From NCBI GenBank assembly GCA_016858145.1, contig JAEHOE010000116.1, positions 126,501-190,500 of the forward strand: DNA of 64,000 nucleotides, read 5' to 3'. The DNA comes from Edaphochlamys debaryana. Lineage: Eukaryota > Chlorophyta > Chlorophyceae > Chlamydomonadales. Positions 12,104-23,209 of this stretch are shown one piece after another; the stretch's first letter is position 1, and every line of letters begins with the position of its first letter. The position numbers were made by a program, and so were the translations under genes. The notes under the pieces are model-generated. The model was not told where the DNA came from. It saw only the letters and a program-made list of their open reading frames with translations, and did not search any database.

Positions 12104-12828
12104 CGGGACCACCGGTGCAGCCGCTTCTGCCTCGCGTCGAGCGAGGGCCTGCGGGCGCAGAGTCCTGGCAGCTCTCTGCTGGTGCGGCCCTTCGCTGTCG
12201 AGCCGGGCGGAGACGAGGGCACGCGCCAGGGACAGAGCGATGGGCATTGGGCTGCAGTTGCTGAGGCCTTACAGCTCCAGGCGTGTTGCCGGTCCCATGT
12301 CAAGGCTATCCTTCCTCACACCTGAGCGCCCACGATGCAACCCAAGCTCAAATCGAATCGCAGCCCCGACGAGCCAGCCAGCACCTGCCCCTGCCCACCC
12401 GCCACGCGCATGCAGGCGCCAGCGGGCACCTGGGCAGCCCCTTGACCCCTGCGCCCCCGCGCCTTGTTCACTGCCTGCTGTGCCAAGCACCATCCACGCA
12501 GGATCTACGCATGCCTGCAGACCCTGCATGCCGGCGTGCTCCATCTGAGTGAGCACGGAATCCGGCCGCGCTCGAGCCCGCAGTGTATCTCCGCCGGCCG
12601 CACTGCTGCGGTGCGGGTGCCCATCCGCATCTGCGGTACCTGATGCGTGGGCACATGCAGATTACTAACAGTACCTCTCACCCTCCCCGCCATCGTCTCC
12701 ACCTGCCTGTCCCTCCACCTCTACAATTGAAGCCTGCATATGCTCTCGAGCCGGCAAAGGGCCACATGAGGACTTGCCTGGCGCAGCTACCCCCCCCCCC
12801 CCCGCCCCCTCCACATCCATATCCTGCA
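12104..12828. other. Convergent 3' spacer
   Basis: No gene seen. The interval lies between the stop codons of the beta-helix gene and the membrane-protein gene and should hold both 3' UTRs. It is less GC-rich than the flanking exons. A C homopolymer lies at about 12789-12803. Confidence 0.5.
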
Positions 12829-13785
12829 TTACCAAAGTAGCCGCTCTACATGCTGCGGTGGCGGCGGCGGGGGTGCGGCCCGTTGCGCGCGGCGCTCTCT
12901 CCGCTTGGCCGCCACGGCGGGGGGCACCGAGATGAGCGTGCGGGGCAGCGAGGCCGCCACGGCGAGGAGCACCACCAGGCTCAGCAGGGTGACGGTCGCC
13001 TCCACCTCCTGCGGGGACACGGCGGAGGGGCGTGTTGAGGGTCGGGGGTGAGGTAGCAGGATCAAGGGGGCCGACGGAGGCCCAGCCGGCGACCGTCCGG
13101 AGGAGGGTGACATGCCCCGAACCACACCCCGGACACCCCCGGCGGACGGCGCTGCACGCATCGATGTTGCCACACCGCCCCGCCCCCCCCCCCTGGCCCC
13201 CTGCCCCCTCCTCCCCCTTCCGCTCACGTCCTTGGCCGCGTACGCCGCCTCGGGCGCCAGCAGCAGCAGCGGCCGCCCCCCCGGCCCCGCCCCCGCCAGC
13301 AGCGGCAGCATGGGCGCCTCGAGCAGCGCGGAGCCGCAGCCGGAGCAGCGGCCGCCGTCGTAGAGCGTCACCCAGGGGCTGCGCGCCAGCCGCACCAGCG
13401 GCCGCACCGATAGGTAGTCGCCGTCACCGTTGGTCGACATGCCGACGGGCATCAGCTCGTCCTGAAGGCATGGAGAAGACAAGGTGTGAGGGCGTGTGGA
13501 GGGCCTGGTGGCCGTGTGGGGTCGCGGCATGTTTGGCATGGCTTCCGACCTGGCCCAGCTTTCAAGCTGCACGCTGGCACACTCACGTGGTCACTTGATC
13601 CGCAAGCGATTGGCGCCCTCCACATGAGGTAGAGGCTGGCAGCGACGGTCGCAGCGGAAATGGCCGTCACGGCCACCTCTGTGACCTACAAGACGGGTTC
13701 AGCAAGCGCCATAACCCCTTGCGATCTAGTATACCATCGGTGCGGTGGTAGCCCTTACCTCGCTCCAGAAGCGGTCGTGGACCAT
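12829..13785 (-). CDS. Small predicted membrane protein of unknown family
   Basis: I do not recognise this gene. Exons are 13785-13759 (MVHDRFWSE), 13685-13587, 13461-13228 and 13008-12829. Phases join cleanly to 179 residues ending in TAA. Exon 2 encodes a hydrophobic segment (VAVTAISAATVAASLYLMW), a likely transmembrane helix. Exon 4 encodes a second (ATVTLLSLVVLLAVAASL), followed by a basic tail (AKRRERRAQR) and a proline run. Between them lies a soluble stretch with a Cys-x2-Cys pair (GRCSGCGS). Two helices with a basic C-terminal tail suggest an endomembrane or organelle membrane protein. Intron ends here lack the strong G/C tracts of neighbouring genes. The start is the first ATG giving the full reading frame, but an upstream exon cannot be excluded. 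Confidence 0.6.
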
Positions 13786-14520
13786 GTTGACAAGCTTGCG
13801 GGTGCGTTGTGTGCCCTGAGTCGCGATTACTGGCCCTACCTATTGCACAGTTAATATAAAAGCTATACAGGCCGAGCAATACCCCGCATTTATGTGTGGA
13901 GCCGCGCCCGGCCCTTGGCCTTCCGCCTCTGTCGCTTCGCGGGTGGACAAGCCGGCCGGGCGAATTCATGCATGCGCATCCTAGCCGGCTACTTGAACTT
14001 ACGTCTGCTACTACAGCACTGAGTCTGAGGCCTGCTCACGTTGCTGAACAGGCGGGGACAGGCGAAAAGCTCCACACCTGGCTCATCGACAGCACAACGA
14101 ACACTTCGCGTCGGGGCTGCGGCATGGTGAACGCGGGCGTGCACACGTGTACAGGCCGAGGGAGAGCCTAGGCTGACCACGGATGATCCCACGCCGGCTC
14201 CTCCCTCCTCCTCCCCGCTTCCTGCTGGCTGCCTCAACTGTTCCAGGACTGCGGAAAGCGTGTGCACGCGGTCATGGGGGGCCTTGGGTTCCGTGACGAC
14301 CAGCAAAGGGGCTGCGGCCACACCCCGCACGTGCAGGACGCCGCTGGCTGATGGCATCCTGTGCCCATGCACTTCTCCCTCTGCTTCCTCCGTGCCCGCT
14401 GCCACGCATGCCCGCGCTGGTGGCGGAACCGCCCATGCTCACCCCTGCCCGTATTGGCCCTGCACCGCACACGGCAACCTGGTCTGTATATTCGCGACCG
14501 ACGGCCGACGCGCCCCCACG

Positions 14521-14583
14521 TCCCTTTGGCCCACGTTCCTGAAGGGAGTTCACGGCTGATGCCCTTGCGCGTGTAACAACAAC
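14521..14583. repeat. Dispersed 63-bp repeat, copy A
   Basis: Starts TCCCTTTGGCCCACG and ends GTGTAACAACAAC. It matches 23210-23272 at about 55 of 63 positions by eye, in the same orientation and without gaps. The differences cluster in the central 13 bases. It probably belongs to a mobile element or a short interspersed repeat, but no coding part or terminal duplication is visible around it. Confidence 0.7.
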
Positions 14584-14838
14584 ATGCCCCGCCTGCTGCG
14601 CTGCTTGCTGCGCCGCGCTGCACACCGCCAACCTACCTTGCCCCCGACCCTCCAACGACTCCTGGATTCGTCCGCACAGGTTCCGAAGCTGCGCCTGTGC
14701 CGCTGTCGGCACTGCTACTGCCACTGCCCAGCCTCGCGCCGGCACCTGGCACCCGATGGGGCAGCGCCGCCGGGCGCTGAGCTGTGCTGCGCTGGGACGG
14801 GACAGGTGTGAGTCCTCGGGCCGCGGCGGTGCGTCACA

Positions 14839-14843
14839 TTACA
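14839..14843 (-). terminator. UGUAA polyadenylation signal of RPL37A
   Basis: TTACA on the plus strand is TGTAA on the gene strand, 34 nt beyond the RPL37A stop codon. The position suits the green-algal poly(A) signal. Confidence 0.55.
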
Positions 14844-14876
14844 TCCCTGGCCCCCTCGGGCCTCCACGCAGGCGCT

Positions 14877-16432
14877 TTACGCCTCAACCTGCTCGCGCAG
14901 ACGGCGGATGGTGGAGCGGACAGTGACCGACGAGGCGGTGCTGGGGGGGGGGGGGCAGGGAGGGCGGGGGGACGGTGGTCAGTGGTTGCAGCGGGGGTGG
15001 CGTGGAGCTGGTCATTGGGGCATACGGTTGTGAGGCCCCCAGCGACGGGGCAAAGGTAGGGCCCGCGAAAAGGGCTCGCCAGCAGATGCCACGCACTAGG
15101 CCCTACATGCGACCAGGCCGGCCAGGGGCGTCCGCTGCGCTTCGCCAGTCCCCTCCCAATCGTGGACGTGCCGCTTGAGCACGCCACACACGAGAGCTCC
15201 CCAGACCCGCCTCCGCGGCTTCCATGCTGCCTCCAGTCATCCCCAACCCGTCACGGCCCCAGCCCGACAGAGCCCATTCCCTTACAGAGGGAAAATGCCA
15301 CAGCGACTACCCCCGTAGCCGACCCGCACTTCCCCCCCACCCCGGGCTCGTCACTCACTTGAGCGTGTAAGCGCCGCCCGCCTGCACCTTGCCGCAGGCC
15401 TTGCAGCCCCAGATGCCCACCGCTTGGCGCTTCATGGAGAACTGCGGGGCGCAGCGGGGGGTGCACAGGGGATGGGTCCCAAGGCCAAAAGTGCAAATGC
15501 TCCAAGACGTACTCAATCCCCAGCCTCAAGCTCCCCGTGGAACCGCAGGCGTCCCGTGGGAGAGCAGATGGCCTTAGACGGTTGATGGGCTGGTGGGTGG
15601 CTGGTAGTTGTGCTCGCTGAAGCTGGGCCGCCCAGGGGGCGTGACTATCGCGAGGTAGTCCGTCCGCTGTTGGGGGAGGCCCACGCTCCCCCAGCCCACG
15701 CGGACCCGCGTCAGGGGACTCCTCCCCGCGCTGTCCCGGTGGAGGGAAAGCGGGGGCTGGGCTGCGCCACACGCAGCCCCCGCAACGCCGGAGGTGGCGC
15801 TGCTTCGCCGGACAGGTCAACGCCGGGGGCTGAAGCGGGGGCTGGTCGCCCACAGCATTTGCTCTCCGCGGCACGGGCCGACTCCAGCCCTGACGCCCCC
15901 AGGCCTCGAGCAGCCTCCGTGACGAATCGCCTGTGCTGTGCTCCAGAGCTGCTCGCACGCGTCCGTGCTCCAATTGCAGCGAGAAAGCCACTTTGCGCCG
16001 GCGGCAAAGAGCCAGTCGCCAGAGGTAAGTCCGGCGACAAGGCATCATGCTGAACTCCTCCACCGTGCTGCAGAAGCGAGCTCCGACCGAGAACCAGCTG
16101 GGTGCCGGCTGCTGCACAGGCCGCCCTCGGCCAGATGGTGACGGCCGCCCCAAGCCCGCGCTGCAGGCTCATACCATGGCATAGGACAAACCCAGGCAGA
16201 GCCCACGAAGCAACGCACCTTGCCGCAGAAGTGGCAGAAGTACTTGGAGTGCTGGCTGACCTCCATCTTCTTAATCACCTTACGGAGACTCGCACCATAG
16301 CGAGTACCGTACTTGCCAACAATGCCGACCTTCTTCGTGCGCTTCGACTGCGGGCGGAGAGAGGACCGCGGTCAGGCGCCGAGCGATGCGGCGGCTGCTG
16401 TCTTCGCTGCTATTGCTAGCTGTGCCTACCAT
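14877..16432 (-). CDS. RPL37A: 60S ribosomal protein L37a (eL43)
   Basis: eL43 is a zinc-binding protein of the cytosolic large ribosomal subunit. Exons are 16432-16430 (the ATG alone, ATG|GTAGGC), 16347-16219, 15441-15359 and 14940-14877. They add up to exactly 92 residues, the normal family length. Exon 2 gives [20 protein letters not shown] and [13 protein letters not shown]. Exon 3 gives [16 protein letters not shown]. The last exon gives [18 protein letters not shown]. The four zinc cysteines (CHFC and CKAC) are present. A first exon consisting only of the start codon is common in ribosomal protein genes. The introns lack the long G and C end tracts seen elsewhere in the window. It shares a divergent upstream region with U2AF1. 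Confidence 0.96.
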
Positions 16433-17285
16433 CTTTGCGGCCGCTCAACACACAGCAGGAGAGAGGGAAGAGCGTGGGCCCGCTGCTGCAAATGTCCCCC
16501 AGCCCCTGCAGTACGGCAACATTGCGCGCTCGCGCTTCCCGCTACCGCTTGGGCCTTGCTGCGACTGCTCTTATCAAAAGCCACCAAAGCAGGACATGCA
16601 GGGGGCTCAGGTGTGCAGGCAGCCCGCGTGCCAATAACCCCACGCGTGCACCATCCTCGGCTCCCCTGGCCCCTCCAAGGCGTCGTCGCGTGTCTCTTCC
16701 TATGCCTACACAGCCAGCGGCCAGCAACAAACCAAGCGCTCTCCTCATGGGTTTGCGCGTACGCTTGCTGCTTGTCGGCGAGACCATTTCTGTGCACATG
16801 CGCCTTTCAGGGCAGTCCCGGTCAGGGCAGGGAGCGGTGCGGCCCCCACACCCGCCTCACACAACGTCAACGCGTAATAGCAAACGTTTGTGCCGGGGGA
16901 TATGCGGGATGACGAGACTTGCACATGGGCGCTCAGCGTGGCGTCGGTGGAGCCTCCTTCGAGAGCCCACGCGTGGGCTCCATCTTCCTGCCCTTCTAAA
17001 AGAGTTGCTTGCGCAGCTCATTGACTAGGAGGCGCGTGGGGGCCCGGCTGGCTCGGGCGTCGGCGGGACTCTTCCGGGGGGCGAAGGGGGAAACGTACGG
17101 GATGGCGGTGTATGCGGCACGCGAGGGCAAGCGCGGCAACGTTAGACTGGGTTCAGCCTTCCCATACCTCGTGCTCAGGCTGACGCCGGTCTATAGAAAG
17201 GCACGCTCTGCACATAGCGGGCTCACATAGCCATGCGCTCTTGACGGGCCCACCTGAGCTGACTGCCGCGAGTTAGTTCGCAACC
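16433..17285. promoter_or_regulatory. Divergent promoter region, RPL37A / U2AF1
   Basis: This 853-base spacer lies between the start codons of a ribosomal protein gene and a splicing factor gene, two housekeeping RNA-related genes. A pyrimidine-rich stretch near the U2AF1 start may contain its 5' end. No specific factor site is called. Confidence 0.45.
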
Positions 17286-18614
17286 ATGGCGGAGCACTTA
17301 GCTAGCATCTTCGGAACCGAGAAGGACCGCGTGAACTGCCCCTTCTACTTCAAGATTGGGTGAGCCTCGGCTCTGCATCCACTGCTACTCCTTGCGCTTG
17401 CCTCGGCCTGTTGCAACTCTAGTATTGATGTCTGCACGCTGCTGACACCTGGTCTTGCTTGCAGAGCGTGCCGCCATGGCGATCGCTGCTCACGTCTACA
17501 CAACCGGCCTACGATTAGCCCGACCATCCTAATGGCGAACATGTATCAAAATCCGCTCCTCAATGCCCCCCTGGGGCCGGACGGGCTGCCCATTCGGGTG
17601 GATCCCAAGGCCGCGCAGGAGCACTTCGAGGTGGGCCTGTTAGCGAGACGCGTCGGGCATTATAGGACACGGAAGCGATGGCGGGTGGTTGGGTGTCGGG
17701 CATCCACAGCAGCACTCTGTGGGCATGCTGAGGGGCGCCCTTGGGCACCTGCCCTCTGCCTGGGCTCCCGTGCGCCTGCTCTCACCCCGCCCTTGCCCGT
17801 GTGCCCCCGCCCCTCACACCGCAGGACTTCTACGAGGACGTCTTCGAGGAGCTGGCCGCGCACGGCGAGCTGGAGAACCTCAACGTGTGCGACAACTTCG
17901 CGGACCACATGGTGGGCAACGTGTACGCCAAGTTCCGGGACGAGGAGGACGCGGCGCGCGCGCTGCAGGCGCTCACGGGGCGCTACTACGACGGCCGCCC
18001 CATCGTCATCGAGTTCAGCCCCGTGACGGACTTCCGCGAGGCCACGTGCCGGCAGTACGAGGAGAACACGTGCAACCGGGGCGGCTACTGCAACTTCATG
18101 CACCTGAAGCCCATCAGCCGCGACCTGCGGCGAAAGCTGTTCGGCCGCTACGGCCGCCGCGGGGGCAGCAGAAGCCCCAGGTGCGTGGGCCGCAGGCGGG
18201 GCCGGGCTTGGGCAGCAGGGGGGGCTGGGACTCTGCGCGCGGCAAGCTTGGGTTGGGCGTGGGCGTCCCGCACCCGGGGCTTCGCCTGCGCTCCACTGAC
18301 ACTGCCAGAGAGACATCGGTACGCGCTCACCCCCTTGGCCCCCATCTCTGGTGCCTGCGGTGACTGACCCCTCCACCCTTGCCCGCACCCCCCGCAGGCG
18401 CAACGACCGGGACCGCGATCGGGACCGGGGCCGGGACCGCAGCCGGGAGCGGGACCGGGGGCGGGGCCGCAGCCGGAGCCGGGAGCGGGGCGGCGGCGGC
18501 GGTGGCGACCGGGGGCGGCGCGAGACGTCCGAGGAGCGGCGCGCTCGGATTGCGTCCTGGAACACGGAGCGCGGGGGGGACGACCGGGGAGGGGGCGGAT
18601 ACGGCGGCTACTAG
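17286..18614 (+). CDS. U2AF1: U2 snRNP auxiliary factor small subunit (U2AF35)
   Basis: U2AF1 recognises the 3' splice-site AG with U2AF2 during early spliceosome assembly. Exons are 17286-17359, 17465-17630, 17825-18180 and 18398-18614, giving 270 residues. The first CCCH zinc finger is split by intron 1 (NCPFYFKIG / [12 protein letters not shown]). The U2AF-homology RRM follows ([46 protein letters not shown]). The second zinc finger is [11 protein letters not shown]. The C-terminal tail is RS/RG-rich ([20 protein letters not shown]) and ends GGYGGY. The start codon matches the family N terminus ([18 protein letters not shown]). Introns are ordinary GT-AG without long homopolymer ends. U2AF1 reads 3' splice sites, so its own gene lacking the C-tract acceptors common elsewhere in the window is worth noting. 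Confidence 0.97.
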
Positions 18615-18942
18615 CGGCCGGGCGGGCGGCGTATCGAGAGCGGCTGACGCAGGGCACGTCCTGTTGGGATGAGAGCTGGGCGTGGGTCGCCCTGCGCGGG
18701 GCAGATGCCGGGTATGAGCATGGATGTGGGTGTGGGTGTGGGCGCTCTCAGTCAGGGAGCACGCGGTGGCGATTTTGGAGGGGCGGATCGGACCTGGTGG
18801 CATTGAGCCGCTGTGGGCTTGGGGAGCAGCGAGGCAGGGCAGGGCGAGGGCTATGGTTGCGGAGGGCAAGGCTCGCTGGATGGGCTGCTCGCAGTGTGTT
18901 GGGGCCGTGGCGGTGACGGAGGCGGTGGCCTGGATTGAGGGT

Positions 18943-19002
18943 AGGAGCACGTTTAGGAGCACGTTTAGGAGCACGTTTAGGAGCACGTTTAGGAGCACGT
19001 TT
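18943..19002. repeat. 12-bp tandem repeat, five perfect copies
   Basis: The unit AGGAGCACGTTT occurs five times head to tail without a mismatch. Perfect identity points to recent expansion by slippage or unequal exchange. Confidence 0.95.
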
Positions 19003-19128
19003 GCTTGCCTGCGTAGGCTGGAAGCGTGGTATGCAAGTTTGTGGCATTTCGGCTCGCCGCCCGTTTGCTCGTGTCCCCTTGACCTCCCTCGGTCGGCACA
19101 AGTTGCGGGGTGTACCCTCGTGCCCAGC

Positions 19129-19182
19129 CCCGGCGGACGGCGAGGGGGCCGGTGGGCATAGCCCGGCGGACGGCGAGGGGGC
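19129..19182. repeat. 21-bp direct repeat, two copies
   Basis: Copies at 19129-19149 and 19162-19182 start CCCGGCGGACGG and end GAGGGGGC. The repeat period is 33 bases. Confidence 0.8.
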
Positions 19183-19578
19183 TAATATGAAGACGGAAGC
19201 GTTGCTTCGGCGCAGCACATTGTCGCAACACATTGTCACAGCACTCTGGCCTGCACGGGGCGCAGGTGATCCAGCTCCCGCCCCAGCGCTCGGTGCTCGC
19301 TGGCGGAGCGGTGGGTCCAGGTGAGGGGAGCAGCCTGACATGGTGACCGCACGCCCAGACGGCGCCCCCTAACGCCTGCCCTTTCAGGAGCCCCTTTCCT
19401 CGCCCTCTCATTACCCGCCCCCTCGCCTGCCGTCACCTGACAGGTAACAGTCTACTAGCTGGGGACGCTGGGAAAGACCGCCGCACAAGACAGCGACGAG
19501 TGGCGTCACAGACTCGCACAGACATGCGTCTCGTTGACTCCCGCGCACCTATCCTCCACCATTTCCAGCATCAGCAAC

Positions 19579-19746
19579 CAGCTCGGCGCGCCGGTGGCCG
19601 GTCGGCCCTGCGTCGCAGACATGCGTGAGTCGTTAGTTCCCCCGCCCCTCCCCTTTCGCGGTCCCTGCACCCACTTCTAAAACCTACATCACCACACAGC
19701 ACCAACCCCAGCATAGCTAGTCAGCTCGGCGCGCCGGTGGCCGGTC
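19579..19746. repeat. 25-bp direct repeat with GGCGCGCC core, two copies
   Basis: Copies at 19579-19603 and 19722-19746 are identical, starting CAGCTCGGCGCGCC and ending GGCCGGTC. The core GGCGCGCC is palindromic. The copies are 143 bases apart, upstream of the OMA1-like gene, so they could be paired regulatory sites or a simple duplication. Confidence 0.75.
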
Positions 19747-20157
19747 AACTTCGGCCGTGTGGCTCTTCGTTCCCGACGACCCGCCTACGCCGATGCGGAG
19801 CTCTCCCCTTCTTAGCTCGTTGGCCCGGTCGCATAGCCATTGACCCTGTTCATAAGTGACATTGACATAGGCGTCATAGACTCCAACTGGTGCCATCCTC
19901 GGCAAACTTGCGAGGCCGACGACTCGGCATTCAGCCGAGCAATCCTCGCGCTGCACTGGCGCTCTGAGCGCCGGTCTCCCGCCCGAGCGGTGCAGCTCGC
20001 TCAGTTCTTCCATCACTCACGCGCCAGTAGCGCTGTCGTTTAGCTTCCGCGCCAAAGCCTCGTTCGAGGCAGCGCCTCGGGCCTGGGCCCTGGGCCTCAG
20101 TCCGCAGCGCGCTTCGCTACAGCGGGTCTCTGTCTCGCTTCGCAGGCCAGCGGAGCT

Positions 20158-22359
20158 ATGTTGGCAGCAGGGAGGCTGGCGTCCAGGCTGCTGGGTGGAC
20201 CCCTGGCCTCGTGCAGCGCTGCCACTGGCGCCGCAGGAGGCAGCGGTGTTGGGGGCTTTGCGGCGGCGGAGAGTACCGGGGCGTCCCTCTGGGGCGCGGG
20301 CCGCGCTGCCTGGCGCTCGCTTGCGGCTGAGGGGGCGGGGGTACCACCGCTGTTGCAGCGGAGGCCCCTGTCCCCGGTTGCGGCAACAGGGGCAGCACGG
20401 GCGGCGGCCGCAGGGTGGTCGCTGCGGACGCTGGGCGGGCCGCTGGCGGCGACGGCGCCTGTGAGCGGCAGCGGCGGCTCCCTTGCGGCGGCGCGGCGGA
20501 TGGCGACTGAGGCGGTGTCGGGGCTCGGCGGCGGTGCGGGCCTGGCTGCACGGACCGCGGCTGCGGCAGAGAGCAGGTGAGCAGGGGCCATGCACCTACC
20601 TTTCAGATCATGTCCCTCCGCAGCCCCGTCGGCCTTTCGACTAACGGGTGTTGAGCATCCACATCCTCCTCAGTTCCGCTGCTGCCTTGTACACTGGTCT
20701 CACCGCCTGGCTCCGCGCAAAGCAGAGTGCTCTTCTCGTGCTGGGGCTGCTGAGCGCGGCCTACGGAGCGCTGTTCCTGTGCTACGCAGACAAGGTGCGG
20801 AGGGGCGAGGCAACTGACATGAGCCGTCTACGGCGCAACCTAACTAGGACGGTCCCCATCGACGGCGTCTGACAGCCTGCCCCGCTGCACACTGCACTGC
20901 ATCGTCACAAATGCAGGTGCCGTACTCGGGCCGCCAGCGTGCCATCTTGGGGCTACCCTTCCTTTCAAAGTGGCGTGTAGACTATTACGCCGCTGAGTAC
21001 AAAGAGGTAAGGCGGCTGCGGCTGTGTCCTCGTTCGGCGCGGCCATTGCGCCTCTCGTAACCAGCCACTTTGCGCCCTGTGCCCCACCCGGGCAGACCAT
21101 GGAGCTCGCCGCCTCCGAGGGACGGCTCCTGCCCGACGACCACCCCTCGGTGCAGCTCGTGCGGCGGTTGGGGACGGCCATGGTTGCGGCGGCAGCTGAC
21201 GGCGGCGGCGGCGGCAGCTGGGAGCACGTCAAGAGCCTGGACTGGGAGTTCCACGTGGTCGAAGAACCGACCAAGTTGCACCAGGCGTATGCGTACCGCA
21301 GCGGCAAGGTCAGTACTCTCGAGGGCCACCAGGCTGCCACCATGCATGTCACGTCACAAACCAACATGGTATAAAAAATTCCTCTGTTGAACGCCTCCTC
21401 TGGGCACCAGCGAACTGACTGAGCTGACTGGGCGTGTTGTTCCCTCCAGGTTGTGGTCAACACGTACATGCTCACGCTGCTGGGCGTCCACCGCAACCCC
21501 GAGGAGGCCGAGGCCGCATTGTCATTCGTGGTGGCACACGAGGTGGCGCGGCACAAGGTAAGCAGGCTAGATGAAAGACTGGGGCCGCCCTCTTCCCGCT
21601 GCAACGTCAAGCCTCCCTCCCCGCCTGATCCATGCACCATAGGATGAGGAGCAGACCGTCCTCGCCGCTCCCCTCACCAAGTGCGTCCACATGCTCCCCT
21701 TGTGTCGCGTCTACTTCGCCCCGACGTTTGGGCTCGCCGCCTTCGCCACCGCCATGCTGGGCTCTGCCGTGTGAGCCACGGCCGGGTTGAGCGCAGAAGT
21801 GTGATGCGTGGCCCCAGCGCGCAACGGTGCGATGCCATTGTACGAGATCGTGACCCAAAACCTGTTGCTATGCCTAATGCACCATCCCTTCATTTATACC
21901 CAACAGTGCAGGATTTGTATTTGCGCGGTTCGAGCAAAGGTCAGATGGGGCGGTCGTGGGGGCCGCGACTCCTGGTACCGGTAAGCACTCCATCCACCCC
22001 ACACACCCCCAGGCAGCGCGAGCACGAGGCGGACGTCATTGCGCTGCACCTCCTGGCGCGTGCCGGCTACAGCCCGGTATGGTCCCTGGCCTACTTCCTC
22101 GCTGCCTCCACGTTGATGGCCCGGCTGGAGCAGGTGAGTGCTGCGGGGTGTGGGGGAGAAACCGCGTCAGGGGTCCAACCGGTTGAGCACATCTGCCCGC
22201 CCTGGTCCCCGGCAGACCGGCTACATCAACCGCACGCCGGCCTTCCTGCGGACCCACCCCACCCACAGCGACCGCGTGGGGGTGGTGTTTGAGCACCTGC
22301 CCAACATCCTGGCGGCATCCATGCCGCAGCAGCGGCAGCAAGGCACGCAGGGCGCGTAG
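20158..22359 (+). CDS. OMA1-like M48 metalloprotease homologue, altered zinc motif
   Basis: OMA1 is a stress-activated zinc protease of the mitochondrial inner membrane. Exons are 20158-20576, 20674-20794, 20917-21006, 21096-21308, 21450-21557, 21643-21770, 21907-21939, 22013-22133 and 22216-22359, giving 458 residues. The first 140 are Ala/Gly/Arg/Ser-rich, fitting a mitochondrial presequence. A transmembrane segment follows (LLVLGLLSAAYGALFLCY), then PYSGRQRAILGLP and DWEFHVVEE, then the active-site exon, a second hydrophobic hairpin (YFAPTFGLAAFATAMLG), the third-ligand motif REHEADVIALHLLARAGY and the C-terminal RTHPTHSDRV, all typical of M48. The active site reads VVAHEVARHK: His-Glu is present, but the residue that should be the second histidine of HExxH is Arg, as if four residues were lost. 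Catalysis is therefore doubtful unless the next His substitutes. Family membership is firm. Confidence 0.85.
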
Positions 22360-22597
22360 GGCTGGGGTGGCGGAGGGGTGGAGGGGCCCCGGGTGGTGGG
22401 GGAATCGACCGACAGCTGTGCCGCGTCCCACATAACTCGCTCATCCTCCCTGCATTCTTCCGCCCGGAATTGCTGGTCCACAGACCGGGCGGTAAGCGAG
22501 GGCGCGACCGACACGCCTGCCGGCCAGGAGGAGGCAGTGCCCCAGCCCTACCCCTAGCGGCTGCGCGCGAGAGGAGGCCGCCTGTCGGTCGTCCGGA

Positions 22598-22924
22598 ATG
22601 GTGGTGGAGCCCCTTGCTGGGGCGCCGTGGGACTGCATGTCCGCCGTGTCCGCCATGTCTGCCGTGGGACTGCATGTCCGAGCCTGGCGGCGGAGCGGCA
22701 GCAGCGCCTGGAACGTGGTGCTGGCGGTCAACGCGCAGCAGCTGACCTGCCTACGGCAGGCGGCGGTGGAGCTGAAGCAGCGGACGGGCATCGTTGTCTC
22801 TCCGTATCTGAGCAAGGCGCAGCGCGCGCAGCGGCAGGCCAAGAGGAGCACCTTTGCCGCCATTGAGCAGCAGGGCCTCCGGCCCTGCTGGCGCGAAGCC
22901 TGCGACATAGTTCTGGCTGGATAG
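22598..22924 (+). other. Possible ORF fragment of unknown origin
   Basis: An ATG-started 108-codon frame whose second half has a balanced, non-repetitive composition (VNAQQLTCLRQAAVELKQRT, then SKAQRAQRQAKRST) ending CWREACDIVLAG. I do not recognise a family. It has no visible splice signals or partner exons. It could be a remnant of a transposon-encoded protein or chance. The first 40 codons overlap a 19-bp duplication. Confidence 0.25.
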
Positions 22925-23209
22925 CTGAGTGATTGGCCAAGTGCAGGGTGGTAGAGCAATAGATCGCATAGATGGGCCAAGCATAGCAGGCAGCTGTGCG
23001 TTGGCCTGCTGAAGCGTAGTGGATAGCGAGTGTCATGGGCCGTTGGAGCACGCCACATGAGGCGCCCAACGGGTGTGCGCACCGCCGGAAGATGTTGGAC
23101 GCTCAGTAGTGTTTCCTGCAGTCTGTGCCCGCATGCATTGCCTTGTCGCCCTTCGTAGGGGTAGCAAGTTCCCCAACATTAGACCCGTTTGCGCCTCACT
23201 GGACACACA

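Larger units (their letters stand above)
13786..14876. other. Spacer upstream of the membrane-protein gene, downstream of RPL37A
   Basis: No protein gene that I can support. It contains the promoter side of the membrane-protein gene at the left, one copy of a dispersed 63-bp repeat (14521-14583), and the probable RPL37A 3' UTR at the right. Base composition is more balanced than in the exons. Confidence 0.5.
18615..20157. other. Spacer with short tandem and direct repeats
   Basis: No gene seen over about 1.5 kb. It carries a 12-bp unit repeated five times, a 21-bp duplication and a 25-bp duplication, all listed separately. The right-hand 100-200 bases should include the promoter and 5' UTR of the OMA1-like gene. 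Confidence 0.5.
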
